Shown: in pieces, positions 1-8,815 of the stretch
How the letters are laid out: every line of letters starts with the position of its first letter
How positions within the stretch are numbered: the stretch's first letter is position 1
Origin: Candidatus Zixiibacteriota bacterium
GTDB lineage: Bacteria > Zixibacteria > MSB-5A5 > JAABVY01 > JAHJOQ01
NCBI GenBank assembly: GCA_020053015.1
Contig: JAGVNY010000160.1
Location: 1-45,194 of the forward strand
Direction: 5' to 3'
Length of the DNA: 45,194 nucleotides
Made by a program: the position numbers and the translations under genes
Notes under the pieces: model-generated
Seen by the model: only the letters and a program-made list of their open reading frames with translations
What the model was told of the DNA's origin: nothing
Database searches by the model: none

Positions 1-1613
1 TCCTGCCAAATCCTGAAATTCCTGCTGCGCTTCGAAAGCTGAGTTTCGAGGTCATCGGCAAGTCTGTCGAGAGAGTCCAGTTTGCGATCACGGACCGTGA
101 GATCTATGTCTGGCTCTTTGACCAGAAGCTCCGAAGCGCGCAGCTTTGTGAGCCGCAGATCGTCGATTAGACGATCGGTTACGGAGTCTACATGTTCTGA
201 GAGAGCGGCATGACGCTGGAATATGCCATCCGATACCCGACCCTTACTGGACAGAATGATGTCTATCGCTGAATGGGGGGCTGCGGCGAAGCTGGACATC
301 GCATCAACGTAGCAGCTGAGATAGTTGGCAACCGATCTGCGAAGCGCCCGTGCAAAGGTCAATGCGCGTCTCTCCGAGAGCACGCTGACATTGTCGACAA
401 AGCTGTTCAGGCTCATCGTGCATGCCCGTTCGGCTGATTCGAGCGCCTGCAGGTGCTTATTTTCCATACGACATATTCTTGAGTACTCGATAAGAATCGG
501 TGACAGGTTTTGGTAATCACTGTGAGGCATCTTCTCCCAAATCGAGAGCGCCTTCTCGTAAAACGTCCTCGACCCATCGAATCGTCCCTGTTCGTAAAGC
601 GTCGCAGCCAGATTTCGCAAACATAAGGCTGTTGCAGGGTGATCAGGGCCGAGTGCCTGTTCACGTACGGCAATGGCCTTCCGCAAGAGCAACTCGGCCT
701 CAGCGTGCTTCCCCTGGAGACCGTAAACAAGAGCAAGGGCGTGCTGGCTTGCGGCCACCTTCAGGTGGTTGCTACCATAATGCTTCTCTGTGATCGAGAG
801 AGCGCGCTCCATGAGAGGAGTTGCCTCAGCGGATCTGCCTTGATGGGCGTACAATCCGGCCATGTCAGCGAGTCTCTCCGCTGTCATTAGATGTTCCGGT
901 CCGAAGACATTTTCAGTTATTGCCAGCGCCCGGTGGAAAAGCCCCTCGGCATCTTCGTAGTTTCTCTGCATAAGACGAACCCAGGCCAGAGCTGACACAG
1001 TCCTGGCCACCTCCGGTAGGTCAGGATTGAACTCTGTCTCATAGTAGTTCAGCGCTCTCTCGGCGAGCTGCTCTGCGTCAGCGTAACGCCCCTGCATGAC
1101 GAGCAATTCTGCCAGGTTGACAAGACTGGTCGCCACGTCGGGATGCGCCGCTCCAAAAGCGTTCTCCCTGATCGCCAACGCTCGTCGATGAAATCGCTCC
1201 GCCTCCACCCTTTCGCCCACGTCGCCGCATGCTATAGCGAGGTCGCTCAGTATTGTCGCAACCTTTGGATGGTCTTTGCCCAGAGTGCGTTCCATAATGG
1301 CCAGCGCTTGCTCATAGAGCGTTCTCGCTTCGCTGTAATCTGCTCGGCGTGCGTGGTAATTCCCGAGGCGATGCACGACTCGCGCGGTCATAGTATCCGC
1401 GGACCCGAATTGACCGATCGCCTCCTCCAGCGCCAACCTGCAGACGACTATAGCGGAGTCGAGGTTCTGCTCCGCGCAAAGTGAATCCGCTTGGCGCATC
1501 AGATCGTTGAGTGTCGAGCCGGGACTATCATTTGCCATCAGGAGCATTGCTGCCAGAAGTGAAAGAGTGACGGTAAATCGCATGACCGTCAGCACGCCGT
1601 CCGGTTCGGCCAA
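1..1613 (-). CDS. TPR-repeat protein of the TPR-CHAT (caspase-like) type, cut by the left window edge
   Basis: The reading frame is open from 1613 to the edge, about 537 codons. I chose TTG at 1613 because a perfect AGGAGG lies 7 nt upstream (1626-1621); an in-frame ATG is at 1583. A hydrophobic stretch (MRFTVTLSLLAAMLLMA) near the start looks like a signal peptide, so the protein is probably exported. From about residue 55 it carries tandem kinesin-light-chain-like tetratricopeptide repeats with the A-L-x-I-x-E-x-x-x-G-x-x-H-P pattern (e.g. ALAIMERTLGKDHP). The last visible 150 residues (LSERRALTFARALRR... and IILSSKGRVSD) resemble the linker that precedes a CHAT peptidase domain in bacterial TPR-CHAT proteins. 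The CHAT domain itself would lie outside the window, so the catalytic His/Cys cannot be checked. It is the last gene of a probable unit with the sigma and anti-sigma genes upstream. TPR call is firm, CHAT is inference. Confidence 0.75.
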   Translation of the reverse strand, partial: MAEPDGVLTVMRFTVTLSLLAAMLLMANDSPGSTLNDLMRQADSLCAEQNLDSAIVVCRLALEEAIGQFGSADTMTARVVHRLGNYHARRADYSEARTLYEQALAIMERTLGKDHPKVATILSDLAIACGDVGERVEAERFHRRALAIRENAFGAAHPDVATSLVNLAELLVMQGRYADAEQLAERALNYYETEFNPDLPEVARTVSALAWVRLMQRNYEDAEGLFHRALAITENVFGPEHLMTAERLADMAGLYAHQGRSAEATPLMERALSITEKHYGSNHLKVAASQHALALVYGLQGKHAEAELLLRKAIAVREQALGPDHPATALCLRNLAATLYEQGRFDGSRTFYEKALSIWEKMPHSDYQNLSPILIEYSRICRMENKHLQALESAERACTMSLNSFVDNVSVLSERRALTFARALRRSVANYLSCYVDAMSSFAAAPHSAIDIILSSKGRVSDGIFQRHAALSEHVDSVTDRLIDDLRLTKLRASELLVKEPDIDLTVRDRKLDSLDRLADDLETQLSKRSRNFRIWQ

Positions 1614-1675
1614 CGTGCCGCCTCCTGTTCGATGGAAAGTCACCGCTCTATGACGACCTTCATTCATGCTCGTCA

Positions 1676-2704
1676 TCAGTCGGTCTTGCAATCAGATCGA
1701 AATTCGAAAACTGATCCTGCCGTGGCAGCAAATGCGCTATCGGCACCATAAGTAAACGTGACAGACCCACGTGAACCCATTTCCACGTTCCATGGCGCCG
1801 ATACGGTATCAGTGGACATGTCGATGCTGCGAAGCGCTCCGGACGGGACTGACAGCGCCCATACGCGTATGGAAAGCCCTGCATTGTCCGCCAATGGAAC
1901 ACTGCCTTCAAACTCGGCTATAACGCTACCAGTGCCATCAACAAGGCGTAGCAACAGCATCCGGGCTGCGCCTTCCGGAACCACTCGTCCGCTCACAGAG
2001 TCGAAAGCATATTCGCCACCTTCATATCGAACCAGGCGGCTGAACTCCGCCACAGCAGCCTCCAAGTGTGTGGCGTGCTGTGGAGCGGGAGTTCGGCTAC
2101 CGTCCGAAGTGCGCGTAACATTCGACACGAAGTATCCAGCGTCCACTTGCGTGACTTCTGTCCAACTCGCTGTAGCTTGCCCACTACCAGAAAACTCATC
2201 GATCCGGGCTGTTCGGACAATGATGAGAGCGAGCACGGCGGCACCGACCAAACTCACAGCGGCAATTCGCCTGCCTGAGTGTGCCGCACAGAATCGCAGC
2301 AGCGTTCCTAATCGCTTATTCAACCCGCGCGGAACGATCCACTCTGCAATCCATGACTCGGCTGATTCCTTCTCCTCACCAAAGATTGCTTCTCGTGCTA
2401 AGACCGACTCAAGAGAAGGTGCATCAGGTGCAGTAGCTCTGTCGAATTCCTCAAGGGTCTGCTTGGCAGCCAATGATTCTATATCTTTGGCCATTGCGAG
2501 AAGCTCCTGCCTGAAGCCGGCCGAACGAATCAGCGCCTTCCGAATCTCGTTCTTCTGCGAGCCTGTAGCAGCGCCCATTAGAAAGGCCCCAATGGAAGCT
2601 TCTGATGGCCGAATTGATCGGTCGTCCGACTCCTCGCGCAACGATCTCAGCAGCTTATCCATCTGCTTGTCTTCGTTGGAGTTAGCGCTCGAATCGTCTA
2701 ACAT
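1676..2704 (-). CDS. Single-pass membrane protein, probable anti-sigma factor without zinc ligands
   Basis: 342 residues. Residues 33-78 (RPSEASIGAFLMGAATGSQ and following helix) follow the shape of an anti-sigma N-terminal domain, a short helix, 'G-x-x-x-G' turn and long helix, but the usual His/Cys zinc ligands are missing. One transmembrane segment spans about residues 147-163 (IAAVSLVGAAVLALIIV). The C-terminal 175 residues are predicted periplasmic and look beta-rich; I recognise no family there. The gene follows the ECF sigma gene after 211 bp and precedes the TPR-CHAT-type gene by about 60 bp on the same strand, which supports the anti-sigma reading. The start is ATG 2704 with a weak ribosome site; ATG 2662 is an alternative. 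The long plus-strand frame opposite it is judged a shadow. Function is inferred from position and topology. Confidence 0.6.
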   Translation of the reverse strand: MLDDSSANSNEDKQMDKLLRSLREESDDRSIRPSEASIGAFLMGAATGSQKNEIRKALIRSAGFRQELLAMAKDIESLAAKQTLEEFDRATAPDAPSLESVLAREAIFGEEKESAESWIAEWIVPRGLNKRLGTLLRFCAAHSGRRIAAVSLVGAAVLALIIVRTARIDEFSGSGQATASWTEVTQVDAGYFVSNVTRTSDGSRTPAPQHATHLEAAVAEFSRLVRYEGGEYAFDSVSGRVVPEGAARMLLLRLVDGTGSVIAEFEGSVPLADNAGLSIRVWALSVPSGALRSIDMSTDTVSAPWNVEMGSRGSVTFTYGADSAFAATAGSVFEFRSDCKTD

Positions 2705-2915
2705 TGCGCTCGATACCTTTCAGCAAGGTCTTGTCACGACCGGTGGAATCGCTTTCCGCCTTAGCAAGGCAACATCCATACTCAATAACGATAGTCTTGG
2801 CCTGTTTCGGAGAACCGTCTGCGGTTTCTCAAGCTTTCCGGCCGTTGGCCTTCTGCTTGTACGAGCTTGTCTCTCCACCTTTCGTTCTTCTATCACGCAA
2901 GCATCTCATCGACCT

Positions 2916-3551
2916 TCAGGATTGTGTCTGGGCATATGGCACGTTTGTCAAGTCCACTCCCTGCGCTTCGAGCATCTTCCTGAGTCGCTTTCGGCATTCC
3001 CGAAGGTCGTCCGAGACTTTCTTGTTCTTGTCCTTCGGCCAACCAAGCACCAGAACAATCTCGCTGGGCGTATACTCGTCCGCTGCACACTTCAACAGGA
3101 GCTCGCAGTAATCTCCCAGTTTGGACACGCACGTTCCGACTAACTCAATTACGCTGTGAAGCCGAGTTCTCACTTCTGGATCGATATCGGGATCGGAGCA
3201 CAACGTAGCGTGGTCTTTGCTGCCTGGCTCGAAGCCGCCTGACGTGGTTTCAACCTCCCGCTTCAGTCCTCTTAAGTAGTCCAAGCACTTGTTGTGCGCG
3301 AGGATATAGAGCCAAGCCGCGAACGGTTTTCCGCGATCCTGATAACGCCTCAGGACTCTGAAACTATCCTGAACGCAGTGTAGGATTATGTCCTGGATCA
3401 TATCTTCGGATTCAGGCTTGGATAGCTCTTGCAGCGTCCTTGGCGGCTTCACCGTCAACAGCTTTCGCGCAAATGAGTAGAACTCGCTGAATGCCTTCTG
3501 GGGGTTTTCATCCAGGAGATCCAAGAAGAGAGGCCACGATTGCTGCAGCAT
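2916..3551 (-). CDS. ECF-type RNA polymerase sigma factor
   Basis: 211 residues, a normal length for an extracytoplasmic-function sigma factor. Region 2 is recognisable at about residues 50-98: MIQDIILHCVQDSF, then FAAWLYILAHNKCLDYLRG, matching the family pattern F-x-x-W-L-x-x-I-A-x-N-x-x-x-D-x-x-R. Region 4 near 145-195 (YTPSEIVLVLGWPKD, then RKRLRKML) has a helix-turn-helix arrangement for -35 recognition. It directs RNA polymerase to a small regulon. It is the first gene of the minus-strand unit with the anti-sigma-like and TPR-CHAT-type genes, and it is divergent from the RND exporter gene, so these may be regulated from the shared 356-bp spacer. Subgroup assignment is not possible by eye. 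Confidence 0.85.
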   Translation of the reverse strand: MLQQSWPLFLDLLDENPQKAFSEFYSFARKLLTVKPPRTLQELSKPESEDMIQDIILHCVQDSFRVLRRYQDRGKPFAAWLYILAHNKCLDYLRGLKREVETTSGGFEPGSKDHATLCSDPDIDPEVRTRLHSVIELVGTCVSKLGDYCELLLKCAADEYTPSEIVLVLGWPKDKNKKVSDDLRECRKRLRKMLEAQGVDLTNVPYAQTQS

Positions 3552-3907
3552 ATGTAACAGCTCGTCAGAGTGTTTCGGAAATCCAGACTTTTAGGGTAAC
3601 CTACGGCCTGGTCATTGTCAAGTCGAATATCGGTACGGAGTGGGAGACGGAACATAGAAGGTACCCCCCTTCTGATCATGGGTAAGGATGGAGGAAGAGC
3701 GTTAAGAGAATGGCTCAAGAGCCGGCAGCCTAACTCCTTCTGTCAAGATGACGAACTTCATCCGCTCAGCGAAGAGCGATCGCACAGTTGACAGCGAAAG
3801 CATGGATTGTCACTATCAGAATCCGCTTGCAAGGGCAGCATTAAGCGTTTAGCTTCTGTCAACTTAGAACCGCCGGATAGCATCGTTCTGCTCGACGGCA
3901 CGTTGAT
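3552..3907. other. Divergent intergenic region between sigma factor and RND exporter
   Basis: 356 bp with no gene. It must carry the promoters for both flanking transcription units. One plus-strand candidate is given separately (3788-3816). I see no clear ECF-type GAAC...GTC promoter for the sigma gene and no RNA gene. Confidence 0.6.
3788..3816 (+). promoter_or_regulatory. Candidate sigma-70 promoter of the RND exporter
   Basis: TTGACA at 3788-3793, a 17-nt spacer and CACTAT at 3811-3816. The -35 is perfect, the -10 is poor. It would give a leader of about 85 nt before ATG 3908. Confidence 0.35.
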
Positions 3908-6217
3908 ATGATTGAGATACTGATAAGAACCGTAATAAGGCTGCGCTGGCTAGTGATCTTCATCACTGTCTTGCTCACGGCGTATTTTGCCTATCATGTC
4001 AAGTCGCTCAGGTTTGACAGCTCAGCCGAAGGCAGCATTCCCAAAGGCGACCCGTCCCTGCGTTACTTCGAGGAAATACGCGAGGATTTCGGCAACGACC
4101 AGGTGGCGTTGCTGGTCGTGGTGGCAGACGGCGAGCTGGGCGTATTCGATCCGGCTACACTGGAGAAGATCGGGCGACTCACGGACACGATCTCCACCTT
4201 CGACGGCGTAGACAACGTCGTGAGTCTCACGAACACACGCATAGTATCGGGATCGAGCGGGGATCGGCTGACCAACGAGCTGATTGTTCCCCAGATTCCA
4301 GAAACGACCGACAGCGCAAGAGCGATTAGGGACAGAATACTGGGCAATCCGTTGTTTCTGAAGACGCTGGTCTCCGAGGACGGGCGTGCCGCTGCAATAA
4401 ACGTATTTCTGGCGGACAGACCGGATAGCGAGCTGATCGCATGCGGACTTGATGACAAGATGAACGCGATCGTCCAAAGCGAGCAGAATCCCGAGCAACT
4501 CCACTACGACGGTTTGATTCACACTCGAATGGAAATAAACAAGGCGATGCAGAAGGACATCAAGAGGTTCGTCCCGATCGCATTCGTGCTGATTCTGCTC
4601 GTTCTTTATGCCTCATTCTTGACTCTGCGAGGCATGGCGATCCCTGCCCTGACGGTGTTGTTCGGAGTGATCTGGACATTCGGCCTCGCGGGAAGACTCG
4701 GCGTGCCTATTTCTCTGACTATGACGATCATCCCGCCTCTTCTGATGGCGATCTCGTGCTCCCTGACCATTCACATCGTCTCCGGATACCTTGATCGCAG
4801 CGCTTCAACCGAGCGACCTGCTGACGTAGTAAGGCAGACGTTTGCACAACTCTCTCTCCCGCTTTTCATCTCCGGGCTTACGACCGCAATCGGCTTTGGA
4901 ACTCTTATTGTGAGTCCGATACCGAACATTCAGAAAGTCGGCGCACTTTCGTCATTTGGCATTCTCTCGACGATGCTCATTTCATTCACTTTCGTTCCTG
5001 CGGTGCTGTCATTACTCGGCCTTCCTCGGAGAGTGAGCGAGAGAGAATCGACCGACGATTTCATGAGCGAAGTTGTCGATGCAATCCTGAGGTTCAATAT
5101 CAGACACAGGAAGCTCTTGTTGATTGTCGCGCCAATCATCCTTGCGCTCTCACTCATCGGTATGAGTCGCATCAAAGTCGACACGAATTTCCACTCTTAC
5201 TTCAGCAGAGACTCTCATATCCGGCGCACGGCTGAAGCAATCGGAAAGGATATCGCGGGAGCTTCGACTTTCTACTTGATAGCGTCGTCTGATGAACCGG
5301 AGGCTATGAGGCGAGTCGACGTGCTTCAGGGAATTGACAGCGTTCAGACCTTCATGGAGATTCAGACTCCGGTGGACCGAGCCACCTCAATAGTGAACAT
5401 TCTGAAGCAATTTCACCAGGCGCTGAGAGGCGACGAACCCGATTCACACGTAATTTCCTCCTCACAGGAGACAATTGACGAGGAGATTCTCCTTTCCATT
5501 GATCAAGAGGAGCCCGATGTCCGTGCGCATTACGTGGTCGAGGACTACAGCGCAATGGCGATCTTTGCTCGATCTCAGCTTGTCAGCACTTCGGATTTGG
5601 CGGACGCTATTCGCAGCATTGAGGAATATGCAAGGGACGTCCTCCCAGCTGATGTCGACATAAGAGCCACGGGCACCACCGTCATACTCGCAGAATCGAT
5701 CAGGTCAATCATAAAGGGTCAGCGAGATTCGCTCTTTCTCGCGTTCGTCCTCATTCTGATCATCGTGGCGATCCTCTTCAGGTCTCTGTGGCTTGGCGTG
5801 CTGCAGATGATTCCCAACATCATCCCGATCATCATGGCTTTCGGTATCATGGGCTTGGCCGGCATTCCACTGAGTCTCGGAACAAGTCTCGTCGCACCGA
5901 TCTGCCTGGGGATCGCGGTTGACGACACAATCCACATCATGCTGCGTTGCAGAGAGGCCATTAGAAGCGGACTGACACGAGAACAAGCAGTTATCAGCAC
6001 AATGAAGGACGTGGGCAAACCGGTCATCTACACGAGCATTGCCCTTTGCCTCGGTTTTCTGGTTTTGTGTTTCTCTGAATTCGGGATGTTGCGCAGCGTC
6101 GGCCTTCTGACCGGTGTTACGATGTTGACATGCCTGCTCGCGGATCTATTCCTGACAGTCCCTCTGCTGCTAACGTTCGACTTCGGGAAGCACATAGGTA
6201 AACAATCCGCTCAATAA
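3908..6217 (+). CDS. RND-superfamily exporter (MMPL / COG1033 type)
   Basis: 769 residues with the duplicated layout of MMPL-type RND proteins. TM1 (about 10-30) is followed by a periplasmic domain to about 220 and a five-helix block to about 385. TM7 (about 400-420) then leads to a second periplasmic domain to about 625 and a last five-helix block. Each half carries the sterol-sensing-like core; the second has the conserved GIAVDDTIHIMLR stretch with paired Asp residues that serve proton relay in this family. Such proteins use the proton gradient to move lipids or other hydrophobic molecules out of the inner membrane. No adaptor or outer-membrane channel gene is adjacent, so the substrate is unknown. 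The start codon has only a weak ribosome site. Confidence 0.85.
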   Translation: MIEILIRTVIRLRWLVIFITVLLTAYFAYHVKSLRFDSSAEGSIPKGDPSLRYFEEIREDFGNDQVALLVVVADGELGVFDPATLEKIGRLTDTISTFDGVDNVVSLTNTRIVSGSSGDRLTNELIVPQIPETTDSARAIRDRILGNPLFLKTLVSEDGRAAAINVFLADRPDSELIACGLDDKMNAIVQSEQNPEQLHYDGLIHTRMEINKAMQKDIKRFVPIAFVLILLVLYASFLTLRGMAIPALTVLFGVIWTFGLAGRLGVPISLTMTIIPPLLMAISCSLTIHIVSGYLDRSASTERPADVVRQTFAQLSLPLFISGLTTAIGFGTLIVSPIPNIQKVGALSSFGILSTMLISFTFVPAVLSLLGLPRRVSERESTDDFMSEVVDAILRFNIRHRKLLLIVAPIILALSLIGMSRIKVDTNFHSYFSRDSHIRRTAEAIGKDIAGASTFYLIASSDEPEAMRRVDVLQGIDSVQTFMEIQTPVDRATSIVNILKQFHQALRGDEPDSHVISSSQETIDEEILLSIDQEEPDVRAHYVVEDYSAMAIFARSQLVSTSDLADAIRSIEEYARDVLPADVDIRATGTTVILAESIRSIIKGQRDSLFLAFVLILIIVAILFRSLWLGVLQMIPNIIPIIMAFGIMGLAGIPLSLGTSLVAPICLGIAVDDTIHIMLRCREAIRSGLTREQAVISTMKDVGKPVIYTSIALCLGFLVLCFSEFGMLRSVGLLTGVTMLTCLLADLFLTVPLLLTFDFGKHIGKQSAQ

Positions 6218-6577
6218 ATATCTGCGTAGAGAGCGGGTAGCAGTCAGACCGCTTAAGAACAACCGTCTCATCACCAGACGCGTCTTCGGGCACTGCTAAT
6301 TCAGTTAAACGAATCTACGAATCGGACGTTTGATTCTGTGAGTCTGCGTATTGTCCGACGAGCGTGGCCTGATTGCCGGCTATCTCTCTGTGGAGAACAA
6401 TCTCACACGGCGAGCTCAGTCGACATGAATCGGGCAACGCGGAGGCCGCAGGCAGTCACATGATACGGGTGATCCTGTGCCTGTATGAGGGCAGGCTTAC
6501 TTCCGGCACGGATTGCGAATCACTGCAATGCCTGCTCTGGTGAACACTACTTGAAACACGTTTCTGAGGAGGAACGC
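6218..6577. other. Intergenic region without recognisable gene
   Basis: 360 bp between the RND gene and the TonB-C gene. An in-frame extension of the downstream gene to 6485 exists but has no signal-peptide or family similarity and is judged untranslated leader. No hairpin with a T tract was seen. Confidence 0.5.
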
Positions 6578-6994
6578 ATGAACACAATGAAACAAGCCGT
6601 TCTGGCTCTCGCGCTGGCGGTTGCAGTCTGTGCCGCAATCAGCTTTGGCCCCGCATCGGTCTTTGGCGACGAGACCAAACGGTCGAAGGATTATCCGCTG
6701 CCGGACGAATTCGTTGAAGTGGAACAGACGCCTGTCGCCACTTCCGTCCCTGAACCGATCTACCCAGAGGCAGCACGCAACGAAGGCATTGAAGGAGACG
6801 TCTGGGTTCGGGTTCTTGTGGACACAGCAGGTGCAGTAGGCGGAGTGATAATAGAGAAGAGATCGGGCAACAACGCTGGATTCGAGGCTGCGGCAATGAA
6901 AGCTGCTCTGGACGGCGAATGGCAGCCAGCCAAAGTGGGCGGCAAACCGGTGGCCTGTTGGGTGTCATACAAGGTGAGCTTCACACTGCATTGA
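6578..6994 (+). CDS. Secreted stand-alone TonB C-terminal domain protein
   Basis: 138 residues from ATG 6578, chosen because GAGGAGG sits just upstream and because a signal peptide starts there (MNTMKQAVLALALAVAVCAA, then ISFGPASVFG). The rest is almost entirely a TonB C-terminal domain: PEPIYPEAARNEGIEGDVWV, then VLVDTAGAV and a closing strand with WVSYKVSF. In classical TonB this domain follows a membrane anchor and a Pro-rich spacer and contacts outer-membrane receptors. Here the spacer is missing and the N-terminus looks cleavable, so it may be a free periplasmic partner or a surface-associated protein. No ExbB/ExbD or receptor gene is nearby. Family firm, role open. Confidence 0.8.
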   Translation: MNTMKQAVLALALAVAVCAAISFGPASVFGDETKRSKDYPLPDEFVEVEQTPVATSVPEPIYPEAARNEGIEGDVWVRVLVDTAGAVGGVIIEKRSGNNAGFEAAAMKAALDGEWQPAKVGGKPVACWVSYKVSFTLH

Positions 6995-7046
6995 GCTTGC
7001 TTCCAAAGCTGAGTGAAGACGTAACAAGCTCAAGCGGAGAGTATCG

Positions 7047-8141
7047 TCACGATTCCGGACGCTCTCCGAGGTAGCGCTGAAGGACATCCTGCCAATCGGA
7101 TTGATGAATCTTCCGCAGGAGTACTCGGTTCACACGCTCCCGAAGGGAACTGCCTTCGCGCAACCCGATTGCATAGTCGTGCACCTGGAGTGTAGTCGGC
7201 AACACCTTGATCTTTCCCTGCAAGCGGGTCTTGGCGAGATGCTGAAGGATCGGCGAGTCGTAGACCACGACATCGAGTCGCCCGAGCGCGACCTCCCTCA
7301 ACCCTTCGAGAGGGGTTTTGTAGCTCTTGAATCTGATCCTATGCTGTTCAAGATAGACTGCAGCAGTAGAGCCAAAGACGCTGCCAACCCGCAGATCCGG
7401 AAGATCGTCAGCCGTGTATGTGGGCGACGCGAGCCGAGACACCGTTATTGTAGACGTGATTGATGCGGTAAAACTCGAAATCGCAACCACAGCGGTGAAC
7501 ATCCAGATAAGCGCGACAATCCTCCCCCCTGCCGTGCGAGGGACTTTGTCGCCGTAGCCAATAGTAGTGGCAGTAACGGCTGCGTACCAGAAGCCGGACC
7601 AGAGACCCGTTGAAGCATCACCTCCGAACTCATCCGGGTTTCGCTTGCGCTCGAATAGAAAGACAACCGCACCGACGACAAGCAGGATCAGCGCGAGCAG
7701 GCCTAACACCTGAAGTAGTCTATAACTTGCTAACATCCGAACGATTCCCCGCCAGTCAACGCCAGACTCGGACGATGTGGCCATCGCCAGACCTGTTGTG
7801 TAGAACGCGGCAGTGAAGTCGAGCTCCTCTTCCCACTCTGCAGAAATCGGTAAGGCAGTAACGACTGCGTCGAGCGAGCCGTCCGATAACCCTCCGACGA
7901 GAGAACCCAGCTCCCGTTCCTGAAACTCATATGTTAAATGAAGCTCTTCGGCTATTCTGCGCCACAGATCAATCGATATGCCGCTCCAGCTCGCATCCGA
8001 ATTCTTGATGGCAAATGGTGGGGCGACCATAGTGCCGACAACCAGCGTGCGACTCTCATACTCTTCCTGCTCGACAGGTTGTGCCGCTGTGTTGCCGGCG
8101 GCAGCGGCAAGGACAGTCAGGAGTAACAGTATGCGTTTCAT
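7047..8141 (-). CDS. Prokaryotic ionotropic glutamate-receptor-like potassium channel
   Basis: 364 residues from ATG 8141 (upstream GGAAGAG; signal peptide MKRILLLLTVLAAAAGNTAA). Order: first half of a periplasmic solute-binding domain (about 32-122), TM1 (142-163), pore loop with the potassium filter TIGYGD (193-198), TM2 (about 205-230), then the second half of the binding domain (about 242-355). This interrupted order is that of GluR0-type bacterial glutamate receptors, where ligand binding gates a K+ channel. SFTASITST after TM2 corresponds to the SYTANLAAF gate motif of animal receptors. The Arg that grips the amino-acid carboxylate in glutamate receptors appears replaced by Trp103 (SAEWEEELDF), so the ligand may not be an alpha-amino acid. 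An in-frame extension to 8255 lacks a signal peptide at its start. Confidence 0.88.
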   Translation of the reverse strand: MKRILLLLTVLAAAAGNTAAQPVEQEEYESRTLVVGTMVAPPFAIKNSDASWSGISIDLWRRIAEELHLTYEFQERELGSLVGGLSDGSLDAVVTALPISAEWEEELDFTAAFYTTGLAMATSSESGVDWRGIVRMLASYRLLQVLGLLALILLVVGAVVFLFERKRNPDEFGGDASTGLWSGFWYAAVTATTIGYGDKVPRTAGGRIVALIWMFTAVVAISSFTASITSTITVSRLASPTYTADDLPDLRVGSVFGSTAAVYLEQHRIRFKSYKTPLEGLREVALGRLDVVVYDSPILQHLAKTRLQGKIKVLPTTLQVHDYAIGLREGSSLRERVNRVLLRKIHQSDWQDVLQRYLGERPES

Positions 8142-8368
8142 GCAACTCTCTTCCCAGATAACTTCATCACGTATTCCTGATCGCCGCCTCGGGCCGCGGA
8201 ACCGAAAGCAGCTACGGTCAGTGCGAGCAGAATTAAGCCCATCAAACCGAAACACGCAAGCATTGTCTCGGGGTCGGATCCGTTACCCAGGCTAAGAATG
8301 AACTTCGACACCGGGAATTTGTTGTGGTAAACTGCCGAGTCAACCGAATATAATCATGAGGAGAGACC

Positions 8369-8686
8369 TTGCGAGGCGCTATGAAATTGAGAGTCTTTGG
8401 TCCGAAGACAGACTACGAGAATTGGAGCATCACTGACGTTCTTGCGGCTTACAGGACGAAGCTTGCCAATGAGAGAACCGTGCTTGCTTACGGAAGAACT
8501 GCGCTCACCTTATTCGTTGCTGGCGTCACATTCATCCAGTTCTTCGACTCGCCGATTATCGAAGGGATTGGATGGGCATTTGTGCCGCTTGGTCTGATTA
8601 CCTTTGCAATTGGGGTTTTTCGGTACAACCGGGAGAAGTATCGAATTCACCAGTTGGGGAAGAGAAACGGGCGCATGGAGCAGTGA
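8369..8686 (+). CDS. DUF202 family small membrane protein
   Basis: 105 residues. The block LANERTVLAYGRTALTLFVA matches the DUF202 signature (YidH-like). It is followed by a second hydrophobic segment (GWAFVPLGLITFAIGVF) and a basic tail. TTG 8369 has GAGGAG about 6 nt upstream; ATG 8381 is the alternative. It is an inner-membrane protein of unknown function. It stands alone between the divergent channel gene and the AAA ATPase. Confidence 0.8.
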   Translation: MRGAMKLRVFGPKTDYENWSITDVLAAYRTKLANERTVLAYGRTALTLFVAGVTFIQFFDSPIIEGIGWAFVPLGLITFAIGVFRYNREKYRIHQLGKRNGRMEQ

Positions 8687-8815
8687 GCGAAGCGCCGTGT
8701 TGTGCGAATGATCCAGATTTCGCTTGACACTCGACTCGTTGGCGATGTAGATGTATTGCACCGGTAGGTGCAAGTGTCTAAGTAACCGGTGAACAGCTGA
8801 TAAGGTGCAACGACT

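Noticed and set aside
2720-2878. 52-codon minus-strand frame (GTG start) between the sigma and anti-sigma genes
   Set aside because: Weak ribosome site, basic composition, no similarity; cannot be told from chance.
1758-3143. 461-codon plus-strand frame
   Set aside because: Antisense to the anti-sigma-like and sigma genes; Ser/Arg-rich composition without any domain.
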